Assembly (NCBI GenBank): GCA_964513375.1
Contig: CAZEMO010000011.1
Location: 1-64,000, forward strand
Length of the DNA stretch: 64,000 nt
Source: DATCTV01 sp964513375
GTDB taxonomy: Bacteria > Desulfobacterota > Desulfomonilia > UBA1062
Direction of reading: 5' to 3'
The notes below the pieces were generated by a model. The model saw nothing but the letters and a program-made list of their open reading frames with translations. It made no database searches and was not told the origin of the DNA. Made by a program: the position numbers and the translations under genes. This document shows positions 9,539 through 18,312 of the stretch, one piece after another. How positions within the stretch are numbered: the first letter of the stretch is position 1; every line of letters begins with the position of its first letter.

Positions 9539-10270
9539 TTAAGAATTCTGTGTTTTCAAATAGCTATCGATTACAATATCCGGGTTTCCATCTTGTCGGA
9601 TTTCTCCTTGCTCAAGCCATATAACCCTGTCACATACTTTTTTTACTGCAATCATTGAATGTGAAACAAATATGGTTGTAACACCGCTTTTAATTAGTTT
9701 TTCAAGTGCTTTTCCTGATTTCATTTGAAATGATTCATCGCCAACAGCAAGAATCTCATCTAATAATAATATTTCCGGATCAGTATGAATAGCTATTGAG
9801 AATGCCAGCCTCATATACATACCGCTCGAATATGTTCTAACTGGCATTTCAATAAAATCCCCAAGCTCTGAAAAGGCTATAATATCATTCATTCTGTCTT
9901 TGACTTCCTTTTCTGTAAAACCCAGAAGAACGCCATTCATTATTATATTTTCCCTGCCGGTTAAATCAGGATGAAATCCTGCGCCAAGCTCAAGTAATGG
10001 GGTTTTCTTACCAGAAACGCATATGCTTCCTTTCGTAGGATTCATAACACCCAGGAGTATTGAAAGCAGGGTGCTCTTTCCTGCTCCGTTCCTACCTATA
10101 ACGCCAAGGCATTCACCTTTTTCAACTCTCAAACTTATACCCTTCAATGCCCAAAAACAGTTATTATCTGTTCTCAGAAATTTATGGGCGTTAACAATGA
10201 ATTCTTTAAAGCCAGGCCGGTCACGTCTGACAGGAAAACTTTTCCAAAGATTATCAATAGCAATAACCAT
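9539..10270 (-). CDS. wzt: Polysaccharide ABC transporter ATP-binding protein Wzt
   Basis: 243 aa. Energises export of the undecaprenyl-linked glycan with Wzm. Walker A GRNGAGKSTLLSIL, Q-loop region TPLLELGAGFHPDLTGREN (typical of O-antigen/teichoic exporters), signature YSSGMYMRLAFSIA, Walker B PEILLLDEILAVGD and the H-loop FVSHS are all present. I place the start at ATG 10270, one base after the wzm stop with GAGG upstream, rather than at a codon 15 residues earlier that would overlap wzm. It ends soon after the nucleotide-binding domain: there is no C-terminal carbohydrate-binding domain as in the longer Wzt proteins of E. coli O8/O9a, so export is probably not coupled to recognition of a chain-end modification by Wzt. 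Confidence 0.93.
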   Translation of the reverse strand: MVIAIDNLWKSFPVRRDRPGFKEFIVNAHKFLRTDNNCFWALKGISLRVEKGECLGVIGRNGAGKSTLLSILLGVMNPTKGSICVSGKKTPLLELGAGFHPDLTGRENIIMNGVLLGFTEKEVKDRMNDIIAFSELGDFIEMPVRTYSSGMYMRLAFSIAIHTDPEILLLDEILAVGDESFQMKSGKALEKLIKSGVTTIFVSHSMIAVKKVCDRVIWLEQGEIRQDGNPDIVIDSYLKTQNS

Positions 10271-10271
10271 A

Positions 10272-11039
10272 TTACAAGACCTCGTCCAATTTTCTATCCA
10301 TTTTACGAAAAACAAAACTACCTGTGATGTACACTACAATCGCAGTCACAAAAGATATTCCGATATAATTCCAGTTGATCGTATTGGAAAAAAATATGTT
10401 CCGCCAACTTTCAATAAGATACGTTAATGGATTTAAAGCAAGGTATGGATGATATTTTGCAGGTATTTGATCCAATGGGTAAATAATAGGTGTAACCCAA
10501 AACAACATACTTACAATAACACTTACAATGTATTCCATGTCTCTGAAAAAAGCATTAATCATAGATATGAATAAAGCTAATCCATAAGTAGTCATAAACT
10601 GGATGATAATCAATATCGGAATTGCGACAAACCAGTTCAATGATGGGATTTTATGATAGTAAAGGCAAATTGTAATAATAATCGGCAGAGCGAATAATAA
10701 ATTCACCAATTGGCTAATTATAGTTGCAAGTATCAGAAAATGTTTTGGGAAAATTATTTTTTTAATTAAAGAAATGTTTCCTGTTAGTGAAATTGTCGAC
10801 ATCGTAACTGAAGCTGAAAACCATGTCCAAGGGAAAAGCGCTGACAATAAAAATAGTGTATAGTCCTTCATCTCAAATCTCATAAAAATCTTAAAGGCCA
10901 GAAAGAGAACCAAGGCTGTTAATAATGGATTCAGGAGAGACCATAAAAATCCCAAATATGTCCTTTTATATTTAAGAGTAATCTCCTTTTTTATCAGGAG
11001 CCTCAATAAATCAATCTGTTGTCTTGTTACTTTATTCAT
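10272..11039 (-). CDS. wzm: Polysaccharide ABC transporter permease Wzm
   Basis: 255 aa inner-membrane protein of the ABC-2 family with about six helices. N terminus RLLIKKEITLKYKRTYLGFLWSLLNPLL contains the KRTYLGFLWSLLNP amphipathic entry helix diagnostic of O-antigen/teichoic acid exporters; near the C terminus is YPLDQIPAKYHPYLALNPLT, also a family hallmark. Together with Wzt it moves lipid-linked glycan across the inner membrane. It is the first gene after rmlA in the transcript direction and is strongly AT-rich. No wzx flippase or wzy polymerase is seen in the visible part of the locus. Confidence 0.94.
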   Translation of the reverse strand: MNKVTRQQIDLLRLLIKKEITLKYKRTYLGFLWSLLNPLLTALVLFLAFKIFMRFEMKDYTLFLLSALFPWTWFSASVTMSTISLTGNISLIKKIIFPKHFLILATIISQLVNLLFALPIIITICLYYHKIPSLNWFVAIPILIIIQFMTTYGLALFISMINAFFRDMEYIVSVIVSMLFWVTPIIYPLDQIPAKYHPYLALNPLTYLIESWRNIFFSNTINWNYIGISFVTAIVVYITGSFVFRKMDRKLDEVL

Positions 11040-11175
11040 ACATTCTTCCTTAACAAGAAGAAGAGATTGCTGTGATTATCGCCACATTCTGCTTACGAGA
11101 GCTACAAACTTTACAATCTCTTAACTTAGGTTTTTGCAGGAGGCTCAACTGCGAAAAAAATTCATGTGCAGTTTA

Positions 11176-12054
11176 CTACTCACTACTGACAATCATCCCC
11201 TTAAGATATTTACCATAACTATTCTTCTTTAAGGGTTCTGCAAGGCTTAAAACCTTTTCTTTATTAATCCATCCGTTTCTGTATGCAATTTCTTCGGGAC
11301 AGGCTATCATCAATCCCTGTCTTTCCTGGATTGTCCCGATGTAATCGGATGCCTGGAGCAGCGACTCATACGTGCCTGTGTCAAGCCAGGCAAATCCTCT
11401 GCCAAGTGTCTCCACCTTGAGGAGCCCTCTATTCAGATATTCCCTGTTGACGTCCGTTATTTCAAGTTCACCTCTTGCGGAAGGCTTCAGATTGCCAGCA
11501 ACTTCCACAATGGAATTGTCATAAAAATAAAGCCCTGTAACCGCATAATGCGAGCGGGGTCTTTCCGGCTTTTCCTCAATTGAAATTGCCAGGCCTTTTT
11601 CGTCGAATTCCACAACTCCATAGCGTTCCGGATCTTTGACCCTGTATGCAAAAACCGTTGCGCCGTTTTTCTGGTTTGCAGCCTGTCTCAGTCCCTTAAT
11701 CAGGTCATGTCCGTAAAAGATATTGTCGCCGAGAATCAAGATGCAGCCGTCATTTCCTATGAAGTCCCTTCCTATAATGAAAGCCTGGGCAATCCCCTCG
11801 GGATTTGGCTGAACCGCATAGCTGATGTTTATGCCCCACTGTCTTCCGTCGCCCAGGAGATTTTTAAAGAGAAACTGTTCGTGAGGAGTATTGATGATAA
11901 GAATGTCCTTTATACCGGCAAGCATGAGAACACTCAAAGGATAGTAGATCATGGGCTTGTCATAAACCGGCAGTAATTGTTTGCTTATTGCCTTTGTTAT
12001 GGGATAAAGTCTTGTTCCGGACCCGCCTGCCAATATTATTCCTTTTTTAATCAT
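11176..12054 (-). CDS. rmlA: Glucose-1-phosphate thymidylyltransferase
   Basis: 292 aa, ATG at 12054 preceded by GGACAGGAAAAA; the frame can be extended 35 residues upstream but those residues are not RmlA-like. Makes dTDP-glucose from glucose-1-phosphate and dTTP, the first step to dTDP-L-rhamnose. Seen motifs: GIILAGGSGTRLYPITKAISKQ split as GGSGTRLYP and SKQLLPV, PMIYYPLS, GDNIFYG (metal), EEKPERPRS, YAVTGLYFYDN and GRGFAWLDTGTYESLL. Length is that of standard RmlA (about 290). Likely first gene of the exporter/glycosyltransferase transcript. rmlB, rmlC and rmlD are not in the window. A defective duplicate lies at 3533-4048. Confidence 0.96.
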   Translation of the reverse strand: MIKKGIILAGGSGTRLYPITKAISKQLLPVYDKPMIYYPLSVLMLAGIKDILIINTPHEQFLFKNLLGDGRQWGINISYAVQPNPEGIAQAFIIGRDFIGNDGCILILGDNIFYGHDLIKGLRQAANQKNGATVFAYRVKDPERYGVVEFDEKGLAISIEEKPERPRSHYAVTGLYFYDNSIVEVAGNLKPSARGELEITDVNREYLNRGLLKVETLGRGFAWLDTGTYESLLQASDYIGTIQERQGLMIACPEEIAYRNGWINKEKVLSLAEPLKKNSYGKYLKGMIVSSE

Positions 12055-12285
12055 TTTTTCCTGTCCCTGAATTTTTTGGATTTGTTTTTTTGAATCGCCT
12101 TCTATTGTCAAACAGTAAAAACTCCGTCGATCATGGTGAAAAAAACCATGACTTCTCATTCAACTCTGTAGCAAGCTGTTTTAAGACTATTTCCATTAAT
12201 TCAAATAAAATTTAAGCAATCAGAAATATAACCATCAAAACGAATAACAGGTCTTTTAAAATCCCGCAATACATTGTTATCCTGC

Positions 12286-13527
12286 TCATTTAATCAGGAA
12301 TAATGCGATATTTTCTGCATATTCCATCGATATTCCCTTAAGCTTTGATATTAATCGCAGGGCATCATCAGCCATTTTTTTATAGATGTCGGGATTAATG
12401 AGTACATCAACAATTGCAGCTCCCAGTCTTTCCGGGCTCTCAATTTCAACAGTCGAACCTCTCACAACATCTAGAGCCCATTCGAAATTCGACATATATT
12501 GCCCGTGGATTGTTGGAACGCCCCATGCGACAGGCTCCAATATATTCTGGCCGCCAAGGTCAACAAGGCTTCCCCCCACAAATGCGACATCGGATGCGCC
12601 ATATAGGTTGAACAACTCTCCCATGGTATCGACAATAATTATATCCGTTGTCTTCCCGCTGCTCCTGAGAGAAAATGAAAGCCCCGAAGCGTTGAGCATC
12701 TCAGACATCAATCCCACACTGCCCGAATGACGGGGTGCGACAATCGATATAAGTCCGGAGATTTTCGATGAAGCAGCTTGGATTGCATCGACGACGAACC
12801 TTTCCTCACCTTCTCTCACACTCCCTGCTATAAAGACCGGCCTGCCTGATGCATTTATGTTTTCCTTCAATTTCTCTCTTTTTGAAGTGTCAGCCGATTT
12901 TACGGCATCGAATTTTATATTCCCGATCACCTTCACATCTCCGGCCCCTATTAAAGCGAACCTCTGTGCATCGGCATCTGATATGGCAAGGACAGTTGCA
13001 TTCTTTAAAATCTCAGATGTCAGCGGTTTGATAACTTTAAAATTCCGAACCGACTTCTCTGACATCCGAGCATTGACGAAAACCACCTGTACATTTTCAT
13101 TTTTTGCTTCATTCAGAAGGTTGGGCCATATCTCGGTCTCAACTATAACAAGTGCCGAAGGTCTCATGTGTTTCATAAAACGTCTGATTACAGGCGCAAG
13201 ATCGAAGGGAAAAGGAAAGACATGATCGATCCCCTTTATTTTGCGTGCAGCATCCCGGCCGGTTACTGTCATTGATGATACATAAATCAGGAGGTCAGGC
13301 CTGATATTTTTTAAGGCATCGACCAGAAGTTCCGCCGCCTTTACCTCACCTAGTGATGCGCAGTGCAGCCAGATAAGCTCTCCGCCAGTTTTTCGAGGCG
13401 GCATATCAAAGCCAAGCCTTGAAAGAAGTGTGCCTTTGAAGTTCGGATGATTCCGGACAGCCACGCACAGCGGTAGCAGGGCTATCCAGGCAAGTATGCC
13501 GTAGGTTAGCAGGATCAGACGGGCCAT
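12286..13527 (-). CDS. waaA: 3-deoxy-D-manno-octulosonic acid (Kdo) transferase
   Basis: 413 aa. Attaches Kdo from CMP-Kdo to the lipid A precursor at the cytoplasmic face of the inner membrane. N-terminal hydrophobic anchor (about residues 4-24), then IWLHCASLGEVKAAELLV (the family's HxxSxGE motif with catalytic Glu), VFPFPFDLAPVIRRFM, VIVETEIWPNLL, VVFVNARMS and the C-terminal GELFNLYGASDVAFVGGS and GGQNILEPVAWGVP (nucleotide-sugar grip). Normal length. The start overlaps the 3' end of kdsB by 13 bases, so macrodomain gene, kdsB and waaA form one operon. Not possible to say from sequence whether it adds one or two Kdo residues. Confidence 0.95.
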   Translation of the reverse strand: MARLILLTYGILAWIALLPLCVAVRNHPNFKGTLLSRLGFDMPPRKTGGELIWLHCASLGEVKAAELLVDALKNIRPDLLIYVSSMTVTGRDAARKIKGIDHVFPFPFDLAPVIRRFMKHMRPSALVIVETEIWPNLLNEAKNENVQVVFVNARMSEKSVRNFKVIKPLTSEILKNATVLAISDADAQRFALIGAGDVKVIGNIKFDAVKSADTSKREKLKENINASGRPVFIAGSVREGEERFVVDAIQAASSKISGLISIVAPRHSGSVGLMSEMLNASGLSFSLRSSGKTTDIIIVDTMGELFNLYGASDVAFVGGSLVDLGGQNILEPVAWGVPTIHGQYMSNFEWALDVVRGSTVEIESPERLGAAIVDVLINPDIYKKMADDALRLISKLKGISMEYAENIALFLIK

Positions 13528-14228
13528 GCGTTGATTATCCTTTGTCTGTCCTGTTCGGTGTTGATCTCGTGGAATTCGCCCCCGGCTACGACTACCCTTA
13601 TCGGTATGCCGTTTTCGAGCGCCCTCAACTGCTCAAGCGATTCACTCATCTCGAGCGGCGATTGGGGAAGTTCCTTGAAGCTGAACAGCGTCTCTTTCGT
13701 ATATCCGTAAATACCTACATGCTTGAGCATCAGATAATGGCCGGAGCTTCTTTCATATGGAATCGTAGAGCGTGAAAAATAAAGGGCGTAGCCTTTTATT
13801 GAACAGACAACCTTTACCATGTTGGGATCATCCCTGTCTTCAGGTTTTGCAGGTACCGCAATAGTAGCCATCTTCTCACCGCCTGCCATGCATTCCACAA
13901 GGCCTGAAAGCGCAGATGTATCGAGTATGACCTGATCACCCTGAACGTTGATGATGGCATCCGCAACAATATCTTTAACCGCCTCCGCCACCCGGTCCGT
14001 CCCGGATGCGCAATCCCTGCCGGTCATGACCGGCCTGCCGCCAAATCCTTTTACGGCGGCCATTATTCTTTGATCATCTGTTGCGACAATGACCTCCTCA
14101 ATCCCTTTTATCCGGGCAGCCTGTTCATAGACACGCTCTATCATCGTCTTGCCGCATACATCTGTAAGCGGCTTGCCTGGAAATCTTGTAGATTCATACC
14201 TGGCCGGTATTACGGCGACAATCTTCAT
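13515..14228 (-). CDS. kdsB: 3-deoxy-manno-octulosonate cytidylyltransferase
   Basis: 237 aa. Activates Kdo with CTP to CMP-Kdo for WaaA, its downstream neighbour. Family signatures: VAVIPARYESTRFPGKPL at the N terminus, EVIVATDD, GRDCASGTDRVAEA, INVQGDQV (metal-binding Asp), YFSRSTIPYER, LKHVGIYGY and ESLEQLRALENG, with HEINTEQD near the end. Length and order match the family. Its ATG immediately follows the TGA of the macrodomain gene and its end overlaps waaA, so it is the middle gene of a tightly packed operon. Confidence 0.96.
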   Translation of the reverse strand: MKIVAVIPARYESTRFPGKPLTDVCGKTMIERVYEQAARIKGIEEVIVATDDQRIMAAVKGFGGRPVMTGRDCASGTDRVAEAVKDIVADAIINVQGDQVILDTSALSGLVECMAGGEKMATIAVPAKPEDRDDPNMVKVVCSIKGYALYFSRSTIPYERSSGHYLMLKHVGIYGYTKETLFSFKELPQSPLEMSESLEQLRALENGIPIRVVVAGGEFHEINTEQDRQRIINAWPV

Positions 14229-14765
14229 TCAATTCCCTCCAGTCAGCTCTTTCAGCACTTCTTCATGAACTCTTAAGGATGCTTCATCGTACAGGACCAT
14301 CCTCACGAGTGTTATCACTGATGATTTCTTCAGGTAGTCAATAATCGTGCTTAATGCAACCCTTGCCGCGTCTCTTGCAGGATAGCCGAATATCCCGGTT
14401 GAAAGGGCCGGGAAAGAAATCGTTCTTATGTCATATTTTTCCGCCAGCTCAAGCGAGCTTCGGTAACATGAAGCGAGCAGTAAAGGATCATCAGGCAAGC
14501 CCCTGTAAACAGGACCCACGGTATGTATGACATAACGGTTCGGCAGATTATATCCCTTACTTATGCGGGCCTCGCCTGTAGGACATCCGCCGAGCCCGGA
14601 ACACTCTTTCCACAATCCAGGACCGGCCGCCCTGTGTATGGCGCCTGCGACACCCCCGCCTGGTGCAAGCTCACTATTAGCGGCATTGACTACAGCCTCG
14701 GTATCCTGAGTCGTGATGTCGCCTTTAACGAGTTCGATCTTTCTGCCGCTCTGAATGTATTCCAT
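14229..14765 (-). CDS. Macrodomain protein (O-acetyl-ADP-ribose / ADP-ribose hydrolase-like)
   Basis: 178 aa. Single macro domain: IELVKGDITTQDTEAVVNAA followed by NSELAPGGGVAGAIHRAAG (substrate loop 1 and the GGGVAGAIH motif of hydrolytically active YmdB/AF1521-like proteins), YVIHTVGPVY, and FPALSTGIFGYP (loop 2). These residues predict binding and probably hydrolysis of ADP-ribose derivatives such as O-acetyl-ADP-ribose or mono-ADP-ribosylated groups. I start at ATG 14765, with GGGAGG four bases upstream, rather than a TTG five codons earlier. It is the first gene of an operon with kdsB and waaA, an odd partner for lipopolysaccharide core genes; whether the link is functional is unknown. 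Confidence 0.92.
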   Translation of the reverse strand: MEYIQSGRKIELVKGDITTQDTEAVVNAANSELAPGGGVAGAIHRAAGPGLWKECSGLGGCPTGEARISKGYNLPNRYVIHTVGPVYRGLPDDPLLLASCYRSSLELAEKYDIRTISFPALSTGIFGYPARDAARVALSTIIDYLKKSSVITLVRMVLYDEASLRVHEEVLKELTGGN

Positions 14766-14870
14766 AGCGCCTCCCGTCAATCAGGATAATCTCCTGAACT
14801 TTTATCCCTAATTTGTCTTCAATGCAATTTACTGATATAGTTTTCCGATAAATTTTAAGGAGTCCGTGAG

Positions 14871-16406
14871 TTGGACGATAAAACTAAAAAATTATACAAA
14901 CTCGAAGAAGATTTTCTCTTAAGCCTGATCGATAATTCGAGCGACGCCATCATTGCCACGGATATAGAAGGCTACGTTCTGATCTTCAATGAAGCTGCTC
15001 AAAAAATGACGGGGTACAATTCAGCGGATCTGCTCAACAAACAGGTTTCATTCAGGCGTTTTATGGGGCAGGGGGAGCAGGAAAGAATCCTTTCGATTCT
15101 GAATAAAGGGACTGCAGAGAAACCTCTCAAACTTGTCGGAGAGGAAACCGCCCTTTATGCAAAAGACGGAACGCTCATCCCGATTTCGCTATCGGTTTCT
15201 TATATTTATAAACGCGGTGTACCGGTTGCGACAATGAATATATTCCGTGATCTAAGGCCTATAAATCTGGTGAGAGACAAGCTCAGGGTCTCGGAAGAAA
15301 AATATCGCATACTTGTCGAAAAGGCCAATGACGGGATATTTGTCTATCAGGATCATTATTTCAGGTATGCGAATCACAAGTTTATAGAGATGCTGGGCTA
15401 TACTGAAAAAGAGCTGCTTGGCATGGGTCTGCGCGATATCGTGCACCCCGAACTTTCAGACTTTATAGAAGACCGCTACGTCAGGCGCATAAGAGGTGAG
15501 AAAGTGCCTGACCAGTATGAAATATCTTTTGTGGGAAAAGACGGCAACTGGGGTGATTTTGAGATAACACCCGCTTTAATAGAATATGAAGGCAGTGTGG
15601 CCACACAGAATATCATTCGTGACATCACCCAGAGAAAGCGCATGGAACGCGAACTTGCCGAAACAAGAAAAATGGCCATTCTCGGAGAAATGAGCGCCCA
15701 TGTAGCCCATGAGGTCAGAAACCCTCTACAGAAAATCAAGACCGGCCTTGAGTTGTTCTCGTTTTCAATATCGCTCGATAAAAAGCAGAAAAAGATACTT
15801 GAAGGCGTCAATCAGGGAATTGAAAACCTTGAACGGTTCGTAACGGAAGTTCTCGAATGGAGCAGGTCCGGAAAGCTCAAACTCAAGGTGTACCATGTGG
15901 GAAACATAATCGACGGGCTTATATTCAACCATGAGACCGAACTCAACGAAAAGAATATCAAGGTTAAAACCGATTATGATGCCGGAGCCGATTCCGTCAT
16001 GGCGGACGGCATACAGCTCAGGCAGGCAATAGAAGACATTCTGGACAATGCAATGGATGCAATGCCCTCGGGAGGCGTTCTGGCCTTCAAGACACGCCTG
16101 CTTGAATCTCACGGTTTTGAAACGGAGGGCGGCCTCATAGAATCCGATGCGCTGGAAATAGGCATCAGCGATACGGGTCCCGGGATTTCCGAAGATGACC
16201 TTAAAAAAGTATTCCAGGCGTTTTTCACCAAAAAAAAGAGGGGCACCGGACTTGGACTCTCGCTTGTCCAGAAAATTGTTGAAGCGCACGGCGGCTATGT
16301 CTTTGCCCGCAATGTACAAAAAAAAGGCGCCGAATTCGTTATCAGGCTGCCGCTTGACCCAATGAAAATAATAGGAAACTCAAAATATATGGAGCCAGCA
16401 ATATGA
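14871..16406 (+). CDS. Soluble PAS-PAS sensor histidine kinase
   Basis: 511 aa, TTG start at 14871 with AAGGAG ten bases upstream. No membrane segment or signal peptide, so it senses something in the cytoplasm. Two PAS domains: one from DNSSDAIIATDIEGYVLIF (about 20-125), the second from EKANDGIFVYQDHYFRYAN (about 145-255). HisKA has the phospho-acceptor box MSAHVAHEVRNPLQ; the ATPase domain shows N box EDILDNAMDAMP, G1 ISDTGPGIS and G2 RGTGLGLSLVQKIV. The stop overlaps the start of the response regulator by four bases (ATGA), so they are a cognate pair. No cofactor-binding residues in the PAS domains can be assigned with confidence. Confidence 0.93.
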   Translation: MDDKTKKLYKLEEDFLLSLIDNSSDAIIATDIEGYVLIFNEAAQKMTGYNSADLLNKQVSFRRFMGQGEQERILSILNKGTAEKPLKLVGEETALYAKDGTLIPISLSVSYIYKRGVPVATMNIFRDLRPINLVRDKLRVSEEKYRILVEKANDGIFVYQDHYFRYANHKFIEMLGYTEKELLGMGLRDIVHPELSDFIEDRYVRRIRGEKVPDQYEISFVGKDGNWGDFEITPALIEYEGSVATQNIIRDITQRKRMERELAETRKMAILGEMSAHVAHEVRNPLQKIKTGLELFSFSISLDKKQKKILEGVNQGIENLERFVTEVLEWSRSGKLKLKVYHVGNIIDGLIFNHETELNEKNIKVKTDYDAGADSVMADGIQLRQAIEDILDNAMDAMPSGGVLAFKTRLLESHGFETEGGLIESDALEIGISDTGPGISEDDLKKVFQAFFTKKKRGTGLGLSLVQKIVEAHGGYVFARNVQKKGAEFVIRLPLDPMKIIGNSKYMEPAI

Positions 16407-17809
16407 ACAAAAAAGTTCTGCTTGTCGATGATGAAGAGGTATTTGTTGAACAGCTCAAAGAAGCTCTCCTTCATGCGCACCCGGGTTTTGAGATAAGCAC
16501 GGCTTGCGACGGCATCGAGGCTCTGGAAAAAATGTCACTTGAGCCATTCGACATAGTGATAACGGATATGCGCATGCCGCGTATGGATGGCATGGCTCTC
16601 CTTAAAAAAATCAATGAAAAGCACCCCGGAACATATGTTGTTGTCGTAACGGCATTCGGCAATGTCTCTCTGGCGGTTGAAGCCATGAGATACGGCGCAA
16701 TTGATTTCCTTGAAAAGCCCTTCAACATGGACACATTGGAAATAGCACTGACAAAAATCATCAGGCAGCAGGAAATCCTTAAGGAGAATCTCGAGTTGAG
16801 AGTCCAGCTGCAGCAGCACGGACAGGGGCTGGACCAGATTATAGGGGCGCACCCACTGATGCAGAAAGTCTATGATCAGATAATCATGGCGGCCGATACC
16901 GACCTGACTGTTCTGATACTCGGAGAAACAGGGACCGGCAAGGAGCTTGTTGCCCGTTCCATCCATCACAGGAGCCCGCGCAGGGGCAGACCTTTTGTAA
17001 CGATAAACTGCGCCGCAGTGCCGGAAAACCTTCTGGAAAGCGAATTTTTCGGCCATGAAAAGGGCGCTTTCACCGGCGCGCTCAGCCAGAGAATTGGACG
17101 CTTCGAGAAGGCGCACACAGGGACGCTCTTTCTTGATGAAATCGGCGACATACCGACCGGCCTGCAGGCCAAGATATTAAGGGTGGTACAGGACGGGTGC
17201 ATCACCAGACTTGGAAGCAACAAAGAGGTGGAGCTCGATTTCAGGCTGGTATGCGCAACAAACCGGCCTATTCAGAACATGATAAAGGAAAAGCTCTTCA
17301 GGGAAGACCTCTATTACAGGATAAGCGTTTTTCCCATAATTATACCACCGCTGAGGGAAAGAACGGAAGACATCCCCATGCTTGTCGGCCATTTTATCAA
17401 CAAGTACGGCAGAAAGCTCAATCCCGCTCTTAAGGGAATCACCCCCAGAGCCATAGATGAACTTATGAAATATCCCTGGCCGGGCAATGTCCGCGAACTG
17501 GAAAATGTCGTCCAGCGTGCGATAGTATCGGCACAGGCGGGCTATATCGAAGGATTCCCATTTATACTGGGCCAGGATAATGTCAGTTCAACGGAACCTG
17601 AAGCCGAATCTTCATCCGGACAGAAGCTCTCTGGCAATTATCATGAACAGAAAAAGAAGCTGCTTGATAACTTTGAATATAAATTCATATGCGAACTCCT
17701 GGAAAAACATGGCGGAGTGATAGCAGAAGCCGCACGCGAATCGGGTATGAACTATAAGACATTCTACCTCAAAGCCGATGAATTGGGGCTTATCAAAAAG
17801 AAGAGGTGA
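16403..17809 (+). CDS. Sigma54-dependent response regulator (NtrC family)
   Basis: 468 aa. Receiver domain with acidic pocket DD at 9-10, phospho-acceptor D55 (VITDMRMP) and K105; central AAA+ domain with Walker A GETGTGKELVAR (174 on), an intact sigma54-contact loop GAFTGA at 221-226, Walker B LFLDEIGD and the R-finger region REDLYYRISVFPI; C-terminal Fis-type helix-turn-helix (AEAARESGMNYKTFYLKADE). Activates sigma54 promoters when phosphorylated by the kinase encoded just upstream. Its targets are not visible: I could not find a -24/-12 element in front of the following usp genes. Followed with overlap by the MoaE-like gene. Confidence 0.94.
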   Translation: MNKKVLLVDDEEVFVEQLKEALLHAHPGFEISTACDGIEALEKMSLEPFDIVITDMRMPRMDGMALLKKINEKHPGTYVVVVTAFGNVSLAVEAMRYGAIDFLEKPFNMDTLEIALTKIIRQQEILKENLELRVQLQQHGQGLDQIIGAHPLMQKVYDQIIMAADTDLTVLILGETGTGKELVARSIHHRSPRRGRPFVTINCAAVPENLLESEFFGHEKGAFTGALSQRIGRFEKAHTGTLFLDEIGDIPTGLQAKILRVVQDGCITRLGSNKEVELDFRLVCATNRPIQNMIKEKLFREDLYYRISVFPIIIPPLRERTEDIPMLVGHFINKYGRKLNPALKGITPRAIDELMKYPWPGNVRELENVVQRAIVSAQAGYIEGFPFILGQDNVSSTEPEAESSSGQKLSGNYHEQKKKLLDNFEYKFICELLEKHGGVIAEAARESGMNYKTFYLKADELGLIKKKR

Positions 17810-17814
17810 TCCCA

Positions 17815-18183
17815 ATGAAAAAGACTTCAACGCTTGACGCCATGGTAAAAAAGATAAAAGCAATGCCTGGAGCTGATTCAGTGGGCATGATACTCTGCCA
17901 TAACGGTATAGTCAGGGGCACCTCCCGCGACGGCAGAAAAGTAACCGGTGTAGCCGTCACGGCTGACAGAAAAAAGCTTGATGACATAGTAGCCGCACAA
18001 AAAACACGTCCCGGGATATTTGAAATCCTGGTCCATGTGAACGAGGGCGAACTGAAAGTAGGCGACGACCTGCTGCTTATCGCAGTCGCAGGCGATATCA
18101 GGGAAAACGTAATCCCGGTGCTCACCGATACGCTCAATACGGTAAAAAAATCCGTAACCAGCAAGACCGAACATTTTGCCTGA
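17815..18183 (+). CDS. MoaE-like protein (molybdopterin synthase large-subunit family)
   Basis: 122 aa from ATG 17815, which has GAGGTGAT just upstream; a GTG three codons earlier overlapping the regulator stop is the alternative. Similar to the short MoaE-family proteins of anaerobes: GMILCHNGIVRGTSRDGRKV at the N terminus corresponds to the GxVR region of MoaE, followed by LKVGDDLLLIAVAGDIRENV and a C-terminal KKSVTSKTEHF, in which the two lysine positions of the MoaE active site appear kept. It is shorter than E. coli MoaE (about 150) and the usual HR pairs are changed, so true molybdopterin synthase activity is uncertain. No MoaD is adjacent. Being the last gene of a two-component operon suggests a regulatory link to Mo/W cofactor enzymes. 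Confidence 0.75.
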   Translation: MKKTSTLDAMVKKIKAMPGADSVGMILCHNGIVRGTSRDGRKVTGVAVTADRKKLDDIVAAQKTRPGIFEILVHVNEGELKVGDDLLLIAVAGDIRENVIPVLTDTLNTVKKSVTSKTEHFA

Positions 18184-18312
18184 AGTATCAAAAATGTAAA
18201 AATCCAGATCCGATTTGATAGACTTTTCTAGGAGCCTTGTAATGCAAACTGAAAACCTGTGCTTATAATCTTATGGGATATGCTATTTCATAGATTGATG
18301 AAATGAGGGTTT

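Noticed and set aside
11176..12159. Longer RmlA start at 12159
   Set aside because: The extra 35 residues are basic and unlike RmlA; ATG 12054 has a ribosome site and gives the canonical start.
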